Shown here: piece by piece, positions 36,342 to 44,381 of the stretch | Position numbering within the stretch: position 1 is the first letter of the stretch | Layout of the letters: the number at the start of each line of letters is the position of its first letter | Assembly: GCF_036784765.1 (NCBI RefSeq) | Contig: NZ_CP136651.1 | Coordinates: forward strand, 1,736,001-1,800,000 | Direction: 5' to 3' | Source of the DNA: Novosphingobium sp. ZN18A2 | Lineage (GTDB): Bacteria; Pseudomonadota; Alphaproteobacteria; Sphingomonadales; Sphingomonadaceae | DNA length: 64,000 nucleotides | The notes under the pieces: generated by a model | Told to the model about the DNA's origin: nothing | Seen by the model: the letters and a program-made list of their open reading frames with translations, nothing else | Databases searched by the model: none | Position numbers and translations under genes: made by a program

Positions 36342-37564
36342 TTGTCGGCCTTCGCCTGTTCCTGCTTGATCTTGTCGATCGAATCCCTGGCCGAGCGGGT
36401 ATCGACCGAGACCGTGACCGACAGGCCGGGGCGCAGCACCTTGCGCGATTCCGGGCCATCGTCGATCGAGATGCGAATCGGAACGCGCTGGACGATCTTG
36501 GTGAAGTTGCCGGTCGCGTTCTGCGGCGGGATCAACGAGAAGTTGGCCCCGGTTCCCGGCGTAAGGCTCTCCACGTGGCCGTGGAATTCGACGCCGGAGA
36601 GCGCGTCGACCTCGATCGTCACGGGCTGGCCGGGACGCATCAGGCCGATCTGCGTCTCCTTGAAGTTGGCATCGATGTAAAGGTGTTCGGGGACCACCGT
36701 CATAAGCCGCTGGCCGGGCTGGACGAACTGGCCCACGCGCACCGTCTTGCTGGCGACCTCACCGGGAATCGGCGCGGTAAGCGTGGTTTGCGCAAGGTTG
36801 GTGCGCGCGTTGTCCGCCTGGGCCTTCGCGGCCTCGATCTGGGCGGACGACTGGCCGACCTGCGCCTGCACGGCGGCGATCCGATCGCGCGCCTGCTTGA
36901 GCGCGGCCTGCTTCGCGGCGACGTCTGCGGCGGCCTTGTCACGGCTCGATTTGAACTGGGCGAGCGTTTGTGCCGGTTCGGCTCCGGTCGCGGCGAGGGG
37001 GGTATAGCGCGCGACTTCGCCCTTGAAATAGGCAAGATCGCGCTGCGCGGTGGCCAGCGCGGCCTGCGCCTGCGCGACGCCGGACTGCGCTTCCGTCACC
37101 TGCGCGCGGTTGGCCGCTTCGCCCGCGCGGGCAACGTCGATCTGCGCCGTCGCCTGCGCAAGGTTGCTGTTGTAATCGGACGGATCGATCTGGACCAGCA
37201 ACGCGCCTTTGCCGACCTGCTGGTTTTCCTTGACCGGAACCGCGCGCACGAAACCGGACAGCTTTGACGAGATGTCGACGCTGTCGGCCTTCACATAGGC
37301 ATCGTCGGTGGACTGGAAATAGCGCCCGTTCGTTTCGTATTTGTAGAGTTCCCATGCGCCGATCACCGCCGCAATGGCGAGAACACCCATGAAAATGCGC
37401 CCCATGCGCTTGCGCTTCGCGTTCCGTGCGGCGCGATCCGCCTCGTCTTCGGCATCTTCGTCTTCGAAATCCGGTTCGGCGGAAGGCGTCTGCGCGCCCG
37501 GGCCTTGCGCGGTCGCGGCGCTGGTTTCGTCTTCGGGGCGATCGGTGTCGTTCGGATTGGCCAT
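36338..37564 (-). CDS. emrA: EmrA/HlyD-family membrane fusion protein
   Basis: 408 aa. Acidic cytoplasmic N-terminus (about 65 residues with DFEDEDAEDEADRAARNA), one transmembrane helix (FMGVLAIAAVIGAW), a lipoyl-like half motif, then a long alpha-hairpin (QATAQIDVARAGEAANRAQV onward) and the second half TTLTAPIPGEVASKTVRVG. It links EmrB with the NodT channel. First gene of the efflux operon; ATG 37564 lies 22 bp from the TetR-type operator. Confidence 0.93.
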   Translation of the reverse strand: MANPNDTDRPEDETSAATAQGPGAQTPSAEPDFEDEDAEDEADRAARNAKRKRMGRIFMGVLAIAAVIGAWELYKYETNGRYFQSTDDAYVKADSVDISSKLSGFVRAVPVKENQQVGKGALLVQIDPSDYNSNLAQATAQIDVARAGEAANRAQVTEAQSGVAQAQAALATAQRDLAYFKGEVARYTPLAATGAEPAQTLAQFKSSRDKAAADVAAKQAALKQARDRIAAVQAQVGQSSAQIEAAKAQADNARTNLAQTTLTAPIPGEVASKTVRVGQFVQPGQRLMTVVPEHLYIDANFKETQIGLMRPGQPVTIEVDALSGVEFHGHVESLTPGTGANFSLIPPQNATGNFTKIVQRVPIRISIDDGPESRKVLRPGLSVTVSVDTRSARDSIDKIKQEQAKADK

Positions 37565-37586
37565 AAGCGGGATCTGTCCAGATTAA

Positions 37587-37603
37587 AACGAAACGGTTTC
37601 GTT
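37587..37603. promoter_or_regulatory. TetR-type operator before emrA
   Basis: AACGAAACGGTTTCGTT is a perfect 8-bp inverted repeat around a single G, 22 bp upstream of emrA. Such palindromes are typical TetR sites. The neighbouring tetR gene at 32403-33086 is the obvious candidate ligand-responsive repressor. Confidence 0.75.
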
Positions 37604-37862
37604 CAGTTATTGCGCCGCACAATTGGCGTCGGAATGGAGATGTTGCAATTGAAAATTTTGCAATCGCAGTTGCGCGCGGGCAATGGCTGCACTCGCAAGC
37701 TGCCGCCAGCGTTGAAATCCGGCAAATGCAATAGCGTTCCCGTGCAGACGAATGCGCTGGTTCGGGTGACCGGCCGGAAACCTGGCCGACCAAAGTTCAA
37801 TGTTGTTCCGCCCCGGCCTGTGCGATGGGCTTGGCGATTTGGGGAGAACCGAGAGGACGCAT

Positions 37863-38519
37863 ATGCGCCATACGACCAGACTGATGACCGCGGTGACCGT
37901 TTCGCTTGCCGCCATGTCCATTGCCGGATGTTCGGGCAAGGCGCCCGACGCGCAGGCGACCGCGGCAGCAGCGGCGGCTGCGGAGGCCAGCGCGATGCCG
38001 GCGGAAGAGGCCTCTGCCGCGCCCGAGAGCTATGCGTCGGCAAGTGCTGCGGCAGAGCCGGCAGCACCCGCGCCAACGCCAACGGCAAAGCCGGCTCCAT
38101 CCCCGACGCCAAGCGCATCGGCGACACCGCTGGCAAAGGCGTCTGCCAAACCCAATACCAATACAGCGCCCAAGCCCGAATCCACACCGTCGCCCGCAGC
38201 GAAAGTTGCCGATGCAGAGCCGCTTGCCCCGCCAAAATCGTTCGCGCGCTGCGCGGTTTGCCATAATGCGGCAAAGGGGGCGGCAGCGAAGATCGGTCCA
38301 AACTTATGGGGCGTCTATGGCACCAAGGCCGGTGAGATCGCCGGTTACAACTTTTCGGACGCGCTGAAGGCATCCGGCCTGACCTGGAACGAGGCCGCTC
38401 TCGACAACTGGATCGAGGCGCCGATGAAGGACGTTCCGGGCACATACATGAGCTTTCCGGGAATCAAGGATCCGGCCAAGCGCGCCGAAATCATCGCTTA
38501 CCTCAAATCCGCCCGATAA
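37863..38519 (+). CDS. lipoprotein class I cytochrome c with Ala/Pro linker
   Basis: 218 aa from ATG 37863. Lipobox in SLAAMSIAGCSG, then about 100 residues of low-complexity Ala/Pro/Ser/Glu linker (residues 25-130), then a c-type haem domain with CAVCH, PNLWGVYG and the distal Met in GTYMSFPG. The domain resembles soluble mitochondrial-like cytochromes c (membrane-tethered c552/CycM type). It could take electrons from periplasmic dehydrogenases such as the PQQ enzyme nearby and pass them to an oxidase. Divergent from emrA. Confidence 0.88.
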   Translation: MRHTTRLMTAVTVSLAAMSIAGCSGKAPDAQATAAAAAAAEASAMPAEEASAAPESYASASAAAEPAAPAPTPTAKPAPSPTPSASATPLAKASAKPNTNTAPKPESTPSPAAKVADAEPLAPPKSFARCAVCHNAAKGAAAKIGPNLWGVYGTKAGEIAGYNFSDALKASGLTWNEAALDNWIEAPMKDVPGTYMSFPGIKDPAKRAEIIAYLKSAR

Positions 38520-38541
38520 CCCTCTCCCGGGGCGGATAAAC

Positions 38542-38584
38542 GAATGCCCGCGTCACGCAGATCGTGGCGCGGGCATTCTCTTTT
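38542..38584. terminator. strong bidirectional terminator after the cytochrome gene
   Basis: GAATGCCCGCG (38542-38552) pairs perfectly with CGCGGGCATTC (38568-38578), with inner CACG/CGTG around CAGAT, then TCTTTT. It lies between the plus-strand cytochrome gene and the minus-strand EthD gene. Confidence 0.8.
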
Positions 38585-38613
38585 GGGCGCAATCCGGTGT
38601 GCGGCCGCGTCGG

Positions 38614-38910
38614 TCAGTCGTTTGTGCGGAACACGTTGGGCTGGATGTCGGTGAACCTGGGAACGTCGCCCATCACGTCGGCGGTGCCGGGGCTGCCCAT
38701 TGCCTTGTCGATCGATGCCTGGTCGGCGAACCGCAGGATCACCATCGCCGCGTAGGGCTGCGAATCGTCGGCGGGAAACAGGATTTCCGCTCCGGTCAGG
38801 CCGTGTGGTTCCCACGTCTTCTGTGCGAGCGGCACGTGGGTTTTGGCATAATAGTCCGCATCGAACTTTGTGCCCCCGCTGCGCGGGTATGAAACAACGA
38901 TACTTGCCAA
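38614..38910 (-). CDS. EthD-family protein
   Basis: 98 aa with a TTG start at 38910, supported by a strong GGAGGA site 5-10 bases upstream and the family N-terminus ASIVVSYPRSGGTKFDADYY. Then KTHVPLAQKTW and MVILRFADQ complete the dimeric alpha-beta barrel pattern of EthD/REDY proteins, which include small monooxygenase-associated factors. It follows the CXXCW gene by 30 bp and is probably co-transcribed. Its job in quinoprotein metabolism is unknown. Confidence 0.8.
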   Translation of the reverse strand: MASIVVSYPRSGGTKFDADYYAKTHVPLAQKTWEPHGLTGAEILFPADDSQPYAAMVILRFADQASIDKAMGSPGTADVMGDVPRFTDIQPNVFRTND

Positions 38911-38940
38911 GGCTTCCTCCTCTTTATGGAAAAACGGTGT

Positions 38941-39507
38941 TCATTCGTGAACGCGTGCCGGGATGGCCGGAACAAGCTTTCCGCCCGCGTCGTGCCATCC
39001 ATCGATTCCCTCCGCCAGCCACCAGACACCGGAGAACCCCTGGCTGGCAAGCCGCTTTGCGGCGTTCCAGCCCATCCAGCAATCGCTGCGGCAGAAAAGG
39101 ACCACCGGGATGGAGGGATCGCGGCGGCGTGCCTTGCGCACGGCCGCAACAAGTCCGCGCCACAGGACGGGATCGGGCGAACCGCGCCCGGCCTCCGGAT
39201 GCCACAGCGCGCCCGCAATCGTGACATGGCTGGCGGCAAGCCGCCACGCGCCGGTGGTGGGATCGCGCACGCCGCCCTCCGCCGGAAGCACGTCGATAAA
39301 CTGCGCGTCCTTGCCAGGGTGGAGCAGCATGGCAGCGGGCAGGGCAAGCCTGGCCGCCGGTGCCGGATCGCGCGTGACGGGTGCGCGATAACGCGCCGCG
39401 CGATAGCCCGCGGCATTGAATTCACCGGCTGACGATGGGTCCGCCCGCGTTGCCGAATGCGGCAGCAACAGCGCGGCGGCGGCCAGTATCGCGGTTGTTG
39501 CACGCAT
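38941..39507 (-). CDS. PQQ-dependent-catabolism CXXCW-motif rhodanese-like protein
   Basis: 188 aa from ATG 39507 with GGGAGGA upstream. Signal peptide (MRATTAILAAAALLLPHSAT). The rhodanese-like core ends in the family motif FCRSDCWMGWNAAKRL, here C-x3-C-W, followed by VWWLAEGIDGW. Members of this family occur only beside PQQ dehydrogenases and their cytochromes; their periplasmic function, perhaps thiol or sulfur handling or enzyme maturation, is not established. A quinoprotein-motif site (39593-39609) lies 85 bp upstream. Confidence 0.85.
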   Translation of the reverse strand: MRATTAILAAAALLLPHSATRADPSSAGEFNAAGYRAARYRAPVTRDPAPAARLALPAAMLLHPGKDAQFIDVLPAEGGVRDPTTGAWRLAASHVTIAGALWHPEAGRGSPDPVLWRGLVAAVRKARRRDPSIPVVLFCRSDCWMGWNAAKRLASQGFSGVWWLAEGIDGWHDAGGKLVPAIPARVHE

Positions 39508-39555
39508 CGTTTCCTCCCGCGCTGTTTGCCCGGTCATTCTCCGCCCGGTCATTCT

Positions 39556-39609
39556 CCGAAGGTGCAATGGTAGAGCGAAGCGGGGCCAGGCTACATTGTT
39601 CCTTGGTCC
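39556..39609. promoter_or_regulatory. two oppositely oriented quinoprotein-regulon motifs
   Basis: CCGAAGGTGCAATGG (39556-39570) points to the plus-strand gene at 39611, 40 bp away. GGACCAAGGAACAATGT (39593-39609 read on the minus strand) points to the CXXCW gene at 39507, 85 bp away. Both match the consensus found before the porin, cytochrome c-550, xoxF and aldehyde dehydrogenase genes. Confidence 0.6.
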
Positions 39610-39610
39610 G

Positions 39611-40393
39611 ATGCGAAAACCTGCACTCCTTCTGCTGGCATTCCTTTGCACGATCGCGCCCGGTCTTGCGACTGCTGCCGGCTATCCCGCAGACCCGCTC
39701 AAGTCTCCGATGTGGGATATGCACGCCAAACGCTTGTTCGGCGGTGCGCCTGTGGTTTTCGACAAGGCCCTGAAGATGGAAATGCCGGTTCTGGCAGAGG
39801 ATCAGCACGTGTTTCCGGTTGCCGTCGATGCCACCGCGCTAAAGGACGTGCGGCGGATCGTTATCTTCGCAGACCTCAACCCCATTCCCGTTGCGCTGGA
39901 TTACACACCGGTGCGCGCTGCCGCCTATGTCGCGACGCGCATCAAGCTGGACCAGCGAACGCCGGTACGCGCGGCCGTGCTGACCGCTGACGGCACGTGG
40001 CACGTCGCGGGTAACTGGGTGGACGCAGCGGGCGGGGGATGTTCCGCGCCGCCGCGCGGGAGGGTGAAGGGCGACTGGGCGGAACATCTGGGCGAGATGC
40101 GCGGCGAGGCATGGCAGGAAGGCGGCCACGTGCGCCTGCGATTCACCGTGCGCCACCCGATGGACACCGGCCTGGTCGAGAATGTTCCCGCCTATAACCT
40201 CGATGCGATGACGGTGCGCGATGCCGCCGGAACGGTGCTTGGCAGGATGGTGCTTTACGGCGCGCTGTCCGAAGACCCCGCCTTCACGCTGGCGGTCGAT
40301 CCGTCGCGTCCCGGCCCCATTTCCATCAGCCTGCACGATACCAACGGGCGCGAGTTCGAAGGCAACCTGCCAGATGGCGGGGGTTCGAAGTGA
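39611..40393 (+). CDS. quinoprotein-dehydrogenase-associated SoxYZ-like carrier
   Basis: 260 aa from ATG 39611; signal peptide MRKPALLLLAFLCTIAPGLA. The N-terminal half resembles SoxY, with the carrier-type cysteine in WVDAAGGGCSAPP (near residue 143); the C-terminal half resembles SoxZ (VRLRFTVRHPMDTGL). In thiosulfate oxidizers SoxYZ carries substrate on this Cys. This fused version is known only beside PQQ dehydrogenases, with the metallo-hydrolase encoded next, where its cargo is unknown. The GTG of the next gene overlaps its TGA. Confidence 0.87.
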   Translation: MRKPALLLLAFLCTIAPGLATAAGYPADPLKSPMWDMHAKRLFGGAPVVFDKALKMEMPVLAEDQHVFPVAVDATALKDVRRIVIFADLNPIPVALDYTPVRAAAYVATRIKLDQRTPVRAAVLTADGTWHVAGNWVDAAGGGCSAPPRGRVKGDWAEHLGEMRGEAWQEGGHVRLRFTVRHPMDTGLVENVPAYNLDAMTVRDAAGTVLGRMVLYGALSEDPAFTLAVDPSRPGPISISLHDTNGREFEGNLPDGGGSK

Positions 40394-41346
40394 GGGTTTG
40401 GCCGGGCAGGCTGATCGCGATTTTCGCGCTCTTTTTCCTGTGGTCCGGCGCGCTGCGTGCCGAGCCTTTTGCCGGCACCTATGCCCCCTCGGCAACGAAT
40501 ATCGCACCCGGTGTCTGGCTGGTGCGCGGCGCTGACGAGCCGATCCGCTTTTCCAACGGCGGGGCAATCGCCAACTCCGTGATTCTCGACAGTGCGCAGG
40601 GTGCGATCCTAGTCGATTGCGGGCCATCGCTTGCCTATGGCCGGGCACTTGGCGCACTGGCGCGCAAGGTGACTGGCAAGGCCGTCGCGCGCGTGTTCGT
40701 CACTCACCTGCATCCCGATCACATGATGGGATGCGGCGCCTTCGACAGGCGGATTGTGGCGGCGCTGCCGGAAACGATCCACGGCATCGAAGAGAACGGC
40801 AGCGGCTATTCAGATGCAATGTTCCGCATTCTTGCCGGCTGGATGAAAGGCACAGAGGTTGAAGTGCCGGGGATCGTGTTATCGCCGGGCGATGTCTCGT
40901 TCGGCGGGCGCAGGATCACGGCATGGCGCTTTTCAGGCCACTCCCGGTCGGACCTTGTGCTGCTTGACGAGGAGACCGGCACGCTGATTGCCGGGGATAT
41001 GGTTTTCCATGATCGTGCGCCCGCCACGCCGGACGCTGACCTTTCCCTGTGGGAGCGAAATCTGGATGCGCTGGCGAAGATTCCGCACAAGCGTATCGTG
41101 CCCGGCCACGGACCGCTGGACACAGGCGAGGAGGGCGTTGACCAGACGCGCGCATGGCTGGTCTGGCTTGACGGCTCGCTTCACAAGGCGGTCGCGGATG
41201 GGCTGGACATGACCGAAGCCGGGCAAATTCCGATCCCCGCGTCGCTGTCGGCAATGGCTTTCGGCCGCTATGAACTGCAACGCAGCGTATCGCACTTCTA
41301 TCCGCGCCTTGAAGACCAGCGCTTCCCGCGCATCGGTGGCGGATAA
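40390..41346 (+). CDS. quinoprotein relay system metallo-beta-lactamase-fold hydrolase 1
   Basis: 318 aa from GTG 40390, coupled to the SoxYZ-like gene. Signal peptide (RLIAIFALFFLWSGALRAEP). The zinc site THLHPDHMMG is intact, then FSGHSRSDLVLLD, AGDMVFHDRAP and VPGHGPLD supply the later His and Asp ligands. It is SoxH-like. Together with the SoxYZ-like carrier it forms the so-called quinoprotein relay system; a hydrolase that releases the carrier's thioester is the usual guess. Confidence 0.87.
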   Translation: MRVWPGRLIAIFALFFLWSGALRAEPFAGTYAPSATNIAPGVWLVRGADEPIRFSNGGAIANSVILDSAQGAILVDCGPSLAYGRALGALARKVTGKAVARVFVTHLHPDHMMGCGAFDRRIVAALPETIHGIEENGSGYSDAMFRILAGWMKGTEVEVPGIVLSPGDVSFGGRRITAWRFSGHSRSDLVLLDEETGTLIAGDMVFHDRAPATPDADLSLWERNLDALAKIPHKRIVPGHGPLDTGEEGVDQTRAWLVWLDGSLHKAVADGLDMTEAGQIPIPASLSAMAFGRYELQRSVSHFYPRLEDQRFPRIGGG

Positions 41347-41433
41347 GGATTGGTCGCGTGGCTGCTTAGTTAGGTGTGTGTTCGACCTAAAGGTTGACGT
41401 TCGGGAAGCGACGCGGTTGCGGAGGTTGCGCAT

Positions 41434-41519
41434 TTGCCCACCCCGTTGCGACTAGCACCGCCTTCAGCGGCGCAAGTCTCGCTCCCCTCCCGCTTGCGGG
41501 AGGGGTTGGGGGTGGGCAA
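41434..41519. repeat. 86-bp element with 11-bp terminal inverted repeats
   Basis: TTGCCCACCCC (41434-41444) and GGGGTGGGCAA (41509-41519) are exact inverted repeats bounding the segment. Inside is a perfect 10-bp hairpin, CCCCTCCCGC-TT-GCGGGAGGGG (41484-41505), and a smaller CCGC-CTTCA-GCGG stem. It lies in the 232-bp gap between the convergent hydrolase and TonB receptor genes. It resembles a REP/MITE-like element and may also serve as a terminator. Confidence 0.6.
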
Positions 41520-41578
41520 GTGTGCAACGGCCGCCATCCCTTCATGCCTGCCATTCACGTTGCCTAAAGCGAAACGGC

Positions 41579-43855
41579 CTAAAGCGAAACGGACAGGCTG
41601 ACCGTCAGGCGTCGCGGTGCGCCGGGGGCATAGGCGCGTGGATCGTTCGCGCCCGGTGCTTCGGTGAGGGCGATATCGCTCACTTCGCTGAACGTGCCGA
41701 AGGTCGCGTAATGGCGGTCGAACAGGTTCGAAACCCCCGCTTTCAGCGTTATGCCGCCGACAAGCGTATAACGGGCGCCCAGGTCAACGACTGCGAAGCC
41801 GGGGACAGGCGCATTGTCGTTGCCTTCGTCGCCGATCAGCACTTGCGAGGATTGCGCGCGCAACCCGGCCGACAAGCCCATTGCGCCTTTCGAATAGGCG
41901 ATCGAAAGATTGGCGGTGTGGCGGGGAATGCCGGGTATCCGGTCTCCTGCCATTACCGCGATTGATCCGTTTGAGTCCGCTGCCGGGTTAGCGGGGCTGC
42001 TGATCGTGAAACCTTCGCGGAAGCGCGCGTCGGTGAAGGCATATCCGGCATTGATGCGCCACGGGCCTTTCGTCCACGTCGCGCCAAGGTCGACGCCCTG
42101 TCGCCGGCTGCGGCCGCCGTTGATGAAATAGGCGCGCCCGCGCACGCCCGAGGCGACGTGGCGGATATCGTCGCTTGCATCGCTGCGCCACACGTCGATG
42201 TGCCACTTGAGCGCGTCCGCACCACCTTGCGCGCCCGCCGACCAGCGCCGCGCGACAACCTGCCGCAGCGGCGGGTCTGCCACGAAAAAGCTGGCGAGGG
42301 CGCAGGGCGCTTGCGGATCGGCGCAGGAAAGCTCGGCGGGAGTCGGTGTCCGGCTGGTTTCGGCATAGCCTGCATTCAGCGAGACGCGCGATGCCAGGGC
42401 ATAGTCGAACTCGACAGAGGGGTTGAGCCGGCGGAACGTGTGCGCCCCGTTCAGCGCGGTGCCGATGCGGTCTGTCAGCCTCACGTGGTTGGCCGCCCAG
42501 CGTGCACCCAGTTCCACCCGCAAGCGGCGCGACAATGGAACTTCGGCGCTGGCGAACAGGGCAAAATCGCTCATGTCCGATTGCACGTCCACCGGCGTGA
42601 TGCTGCCATCGGCCGAGGTAATGACGGGGCCGAGACCCGAAATAACCCGTCCGTCGCCAAGCTCGCCCAGCTCCGAACCGGCGCGGAAGCGGGTGGATGC
42701 GCGTTCATACGACAGACCGATTGCGATGCGGCGTTTGCCGCGTTCGGTATCGCGCTCGTCCAGCAATTGCAGCGCGGCGCTTTGCGACCGCGTCAACTCG
42801 TCGCCGCGATTGATGACCGCGTATTCGTCGATTCCCGGCACGGTTGCCAGCGGTGCGCCGCTGGCGTTCAGCAAACGCTCGGTCAGGTTTCCGGCATTGT
42901 CTGCCAGGCACAGGAAACCGGCATCCGTTTCACATTGGCCGAAATCCGCGAGATCGCCGTTCGAAGACTTGCGACGGATCCAGCTCGCCGCAAACGCGCC
43001 TTCAACGCGCGTGCTTTCGGTCAGCGCAAGCCAGGGCAGGGCGGCAATGCGGGCATAGCGTGTGCGCGTGCTGTCGGGCAGGGTGAACACGGCGTTGTAT
43101 TTCGCGTCCAGAAGCTGAACCGGGGCGACGCCGTTGCCGCCAAGATCGGTGTCGGCGGCGTTTACGCGGACCGTCATGCCCCAATTCGCGCGGTCGATGC
43201 CGCCGCTCAGCGCAAGGCGATAGATCTGCGATGGGCTGGAAACGCGCCAGCCCGGATCGTTCACAACTTCAGCGATGGCCAGCGCATGTCCGCCATCGCC
43301 CGACCAGCCCAGGCTGGCGCTGCCGCCCACGCCGCCGATCCCGTCAACCCAGCCGCTGGCGCGCACGCCGGGCAGGTCGCGCCCCGTCGCGCTTTGCAGA
43401 AGCAGCACTCCGCCCAGCGCGTTGCGTCCATAGACCGGGCTTGCCTCGCGCACTTCGGCGCGGACCAGCGCGGCCTGCGGAACAAGGTCCAGCGAAAGCG
43501 TATCGCCAAACGGCTGGTTGAAGCGGATACCGTCAAGATAGACGGCAATACCCTGCTCGGTCCCCTGCAGGGCCGAAACCGTATAGCCGCGCCACGAAAT
43601 TCCGACCTGCCAGGGGTTTCCTTGCGGATCGGACAATGTGATGCCCGGAACCTCGCGCTGGAGCGTCGCCGCGATGTCGGGACGCGGGGCGTCTTCCAGA
43701 ACGGAACGGGCGATGCCATCGGCCTCGTCGGCATCGATGGCACCGCCCGGTGCGGTTACGACAATGGGATGGGCCGGCGGCGCGTTGCCGGCGGCCGTTT
43801 CGCTTCCCGCCGCGCCTGCCAGCACGGCCGCCAGGGCGGGAAGCAATCCGGTCAC
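41579..43855 (-). CDS. TonB-dependent receptor
   Basis: 758 aa. GTG start at 43855 overlapping the cytochrome b561 stop. The plug domain contains PDIAATLQREVPGITLSD, VYLDGIRFNQPFGDT and YGRNALGGVLLLQS; a 22-strand barrel follows, ending in LTVSLSVSL with a C-terminal hydrophobic residue. A short N-terminal hydrophobic stretch acts as signal peptide. No TonB box is obvious. Substrate unknown; location in the quinoprotein locus next to a predicted lanthanide-type dehydrogenase makes metal-chelate uptake a reasonable hypothesis. Confidence 0.9.
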   Translation of the reverse strand: MTGLLPALAAVLAGAAGSETAAGNAPPAHPIVVTAPGGAIDADEADGIARSVLEDAPRPDIAATLQREVPGITLSDPQGNPWQVGISWRGYTVSALQGTEQGIAVYLDGIRFNQPFGDTLSLDLVPQAALVRAEVREASPVYGRNALGGVLLLQSATGRDLPGVRASGWVDGIGGVGGSASLGWSGDGGHALAIAEVVNDPGWRVSSPSQIYRLALSGGIDRANWGMTVRVNAADTDLGGNGVAPVQLLDAKYNAVFTLPDSTRTRYARIAALPWLALTESTRVEGAFAASWIRRKSSNGDLADFGQCETDAGFLCLADNAGNLTERLLNASGAPLATVPGIDEYAVINRGDELTRSQSAALQLLDERDTERGKRRIAIGLSYERASTRFRAGSELGELGDGRVISGLGPVITSADGSITPVDVQSDMSDFALFASAEVPLSRRLRVELGARWAANHVRLTDRIGTALNGAHTFRRLNPSVEFDYALASRVSLNAGYAETSRTPTPAELSCADPQAPCALASFFVADPPLRQVVARRWSAGAQGGADALKWHIDVWRSDASDDIRHVASGVRGRAYFINGGRSRRQGVDLGATWTKGPWRINAGYAFTDARFREGFTISSPANPAADSNGSIAVMAGDRIPGIPRHTANLSIAYSKGAMGLSAGLRAQSSQVLIGDEGNDNAPVPGFAVVDLGARYTLVGGITLKAGVSNLFDRHYATFGTFSEVSDIALTEAPGANDPRAYAPGAPRRLTVSLSVSL

Positions 43856-44379
43856 ATCATCCGCTTGAGGATGTCGTCCTTGACGACGCGGTGGTGATAG
43901 ATCGCGGCGGCGATGTGCAGCACGATCAGCGCGATGGCGATGAAGCCCAGGATCTCGTGCCCTTCATGCGAAATTCCGGTGATAGCCATGTCCTTGGTTA
44001 CCGCCAGCTTGGGCCAGGGGATACCGAACAGCGCGATCGGGTATTTGCCGGCCGACGAGAAAATCCAGCCGGTAATCGGCATCGCCAGCATCAGGAAATA
44101 GAGCGCAAGGTGCGTAAGCTTGGCGATCACCACCTGCGATTGCGGCATCGTGGCCGGCCAGGGCGGCATCTTGTAGGTAAAGCGCCAGAGAATCCGGATA
44201 ACCGTGAGGATAAGCACCGAAAGCCCGAAAGACTTGTGCCACGTCATGACATTCCACGCTTTGGGCAGGCTTTCATGCGCGAGGCCAAGAGCGAGGTTTA
44301 CGATGATGAGGATCGCGATGATCCAGTGCAGCGCGCGGGCCACGGCGTTATAGCGGGCAACGGCATTGGCGGTGGTCAT
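43852..44379 (-). CDS. cytochrome b561-family membrane protein
   Basis: 175 aa from ATG 44379, 2 bp after the upstream receptor's stop. Four transmembrane helices with conserved haem-ligand histidines: ARALHWIIAILIIVNLALGL, MTWHKSFGLSVLIL, KLTHLALYFLMLAMPITGW and EILGFIAIALIVLHIAAAIYHH. Family members move electrons across or within the inner membrane, for instance to reduce metals or quinones. It sits between two TonB receptor genes in one operon, which suggests reduction of an imported metal or ligand. Confidence 0.9.
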   Translation of the reverse strand: MTTANAVARYNAVARALHWIIAILIIVNLALGLAHESLPKAWNVMTWHKSFGLSVLILTVIRILWRFTYKMPPWPATMPQSQVVIAKLTHLALYFLMLAMPITGWIFSSAGKYPIALFGIPWPKLAVTKDMAITGISHEGHEILGFIAIALIVLHIAAAIYHHRVVKDDILKRMM

Positions 44380-44381
44380 GG

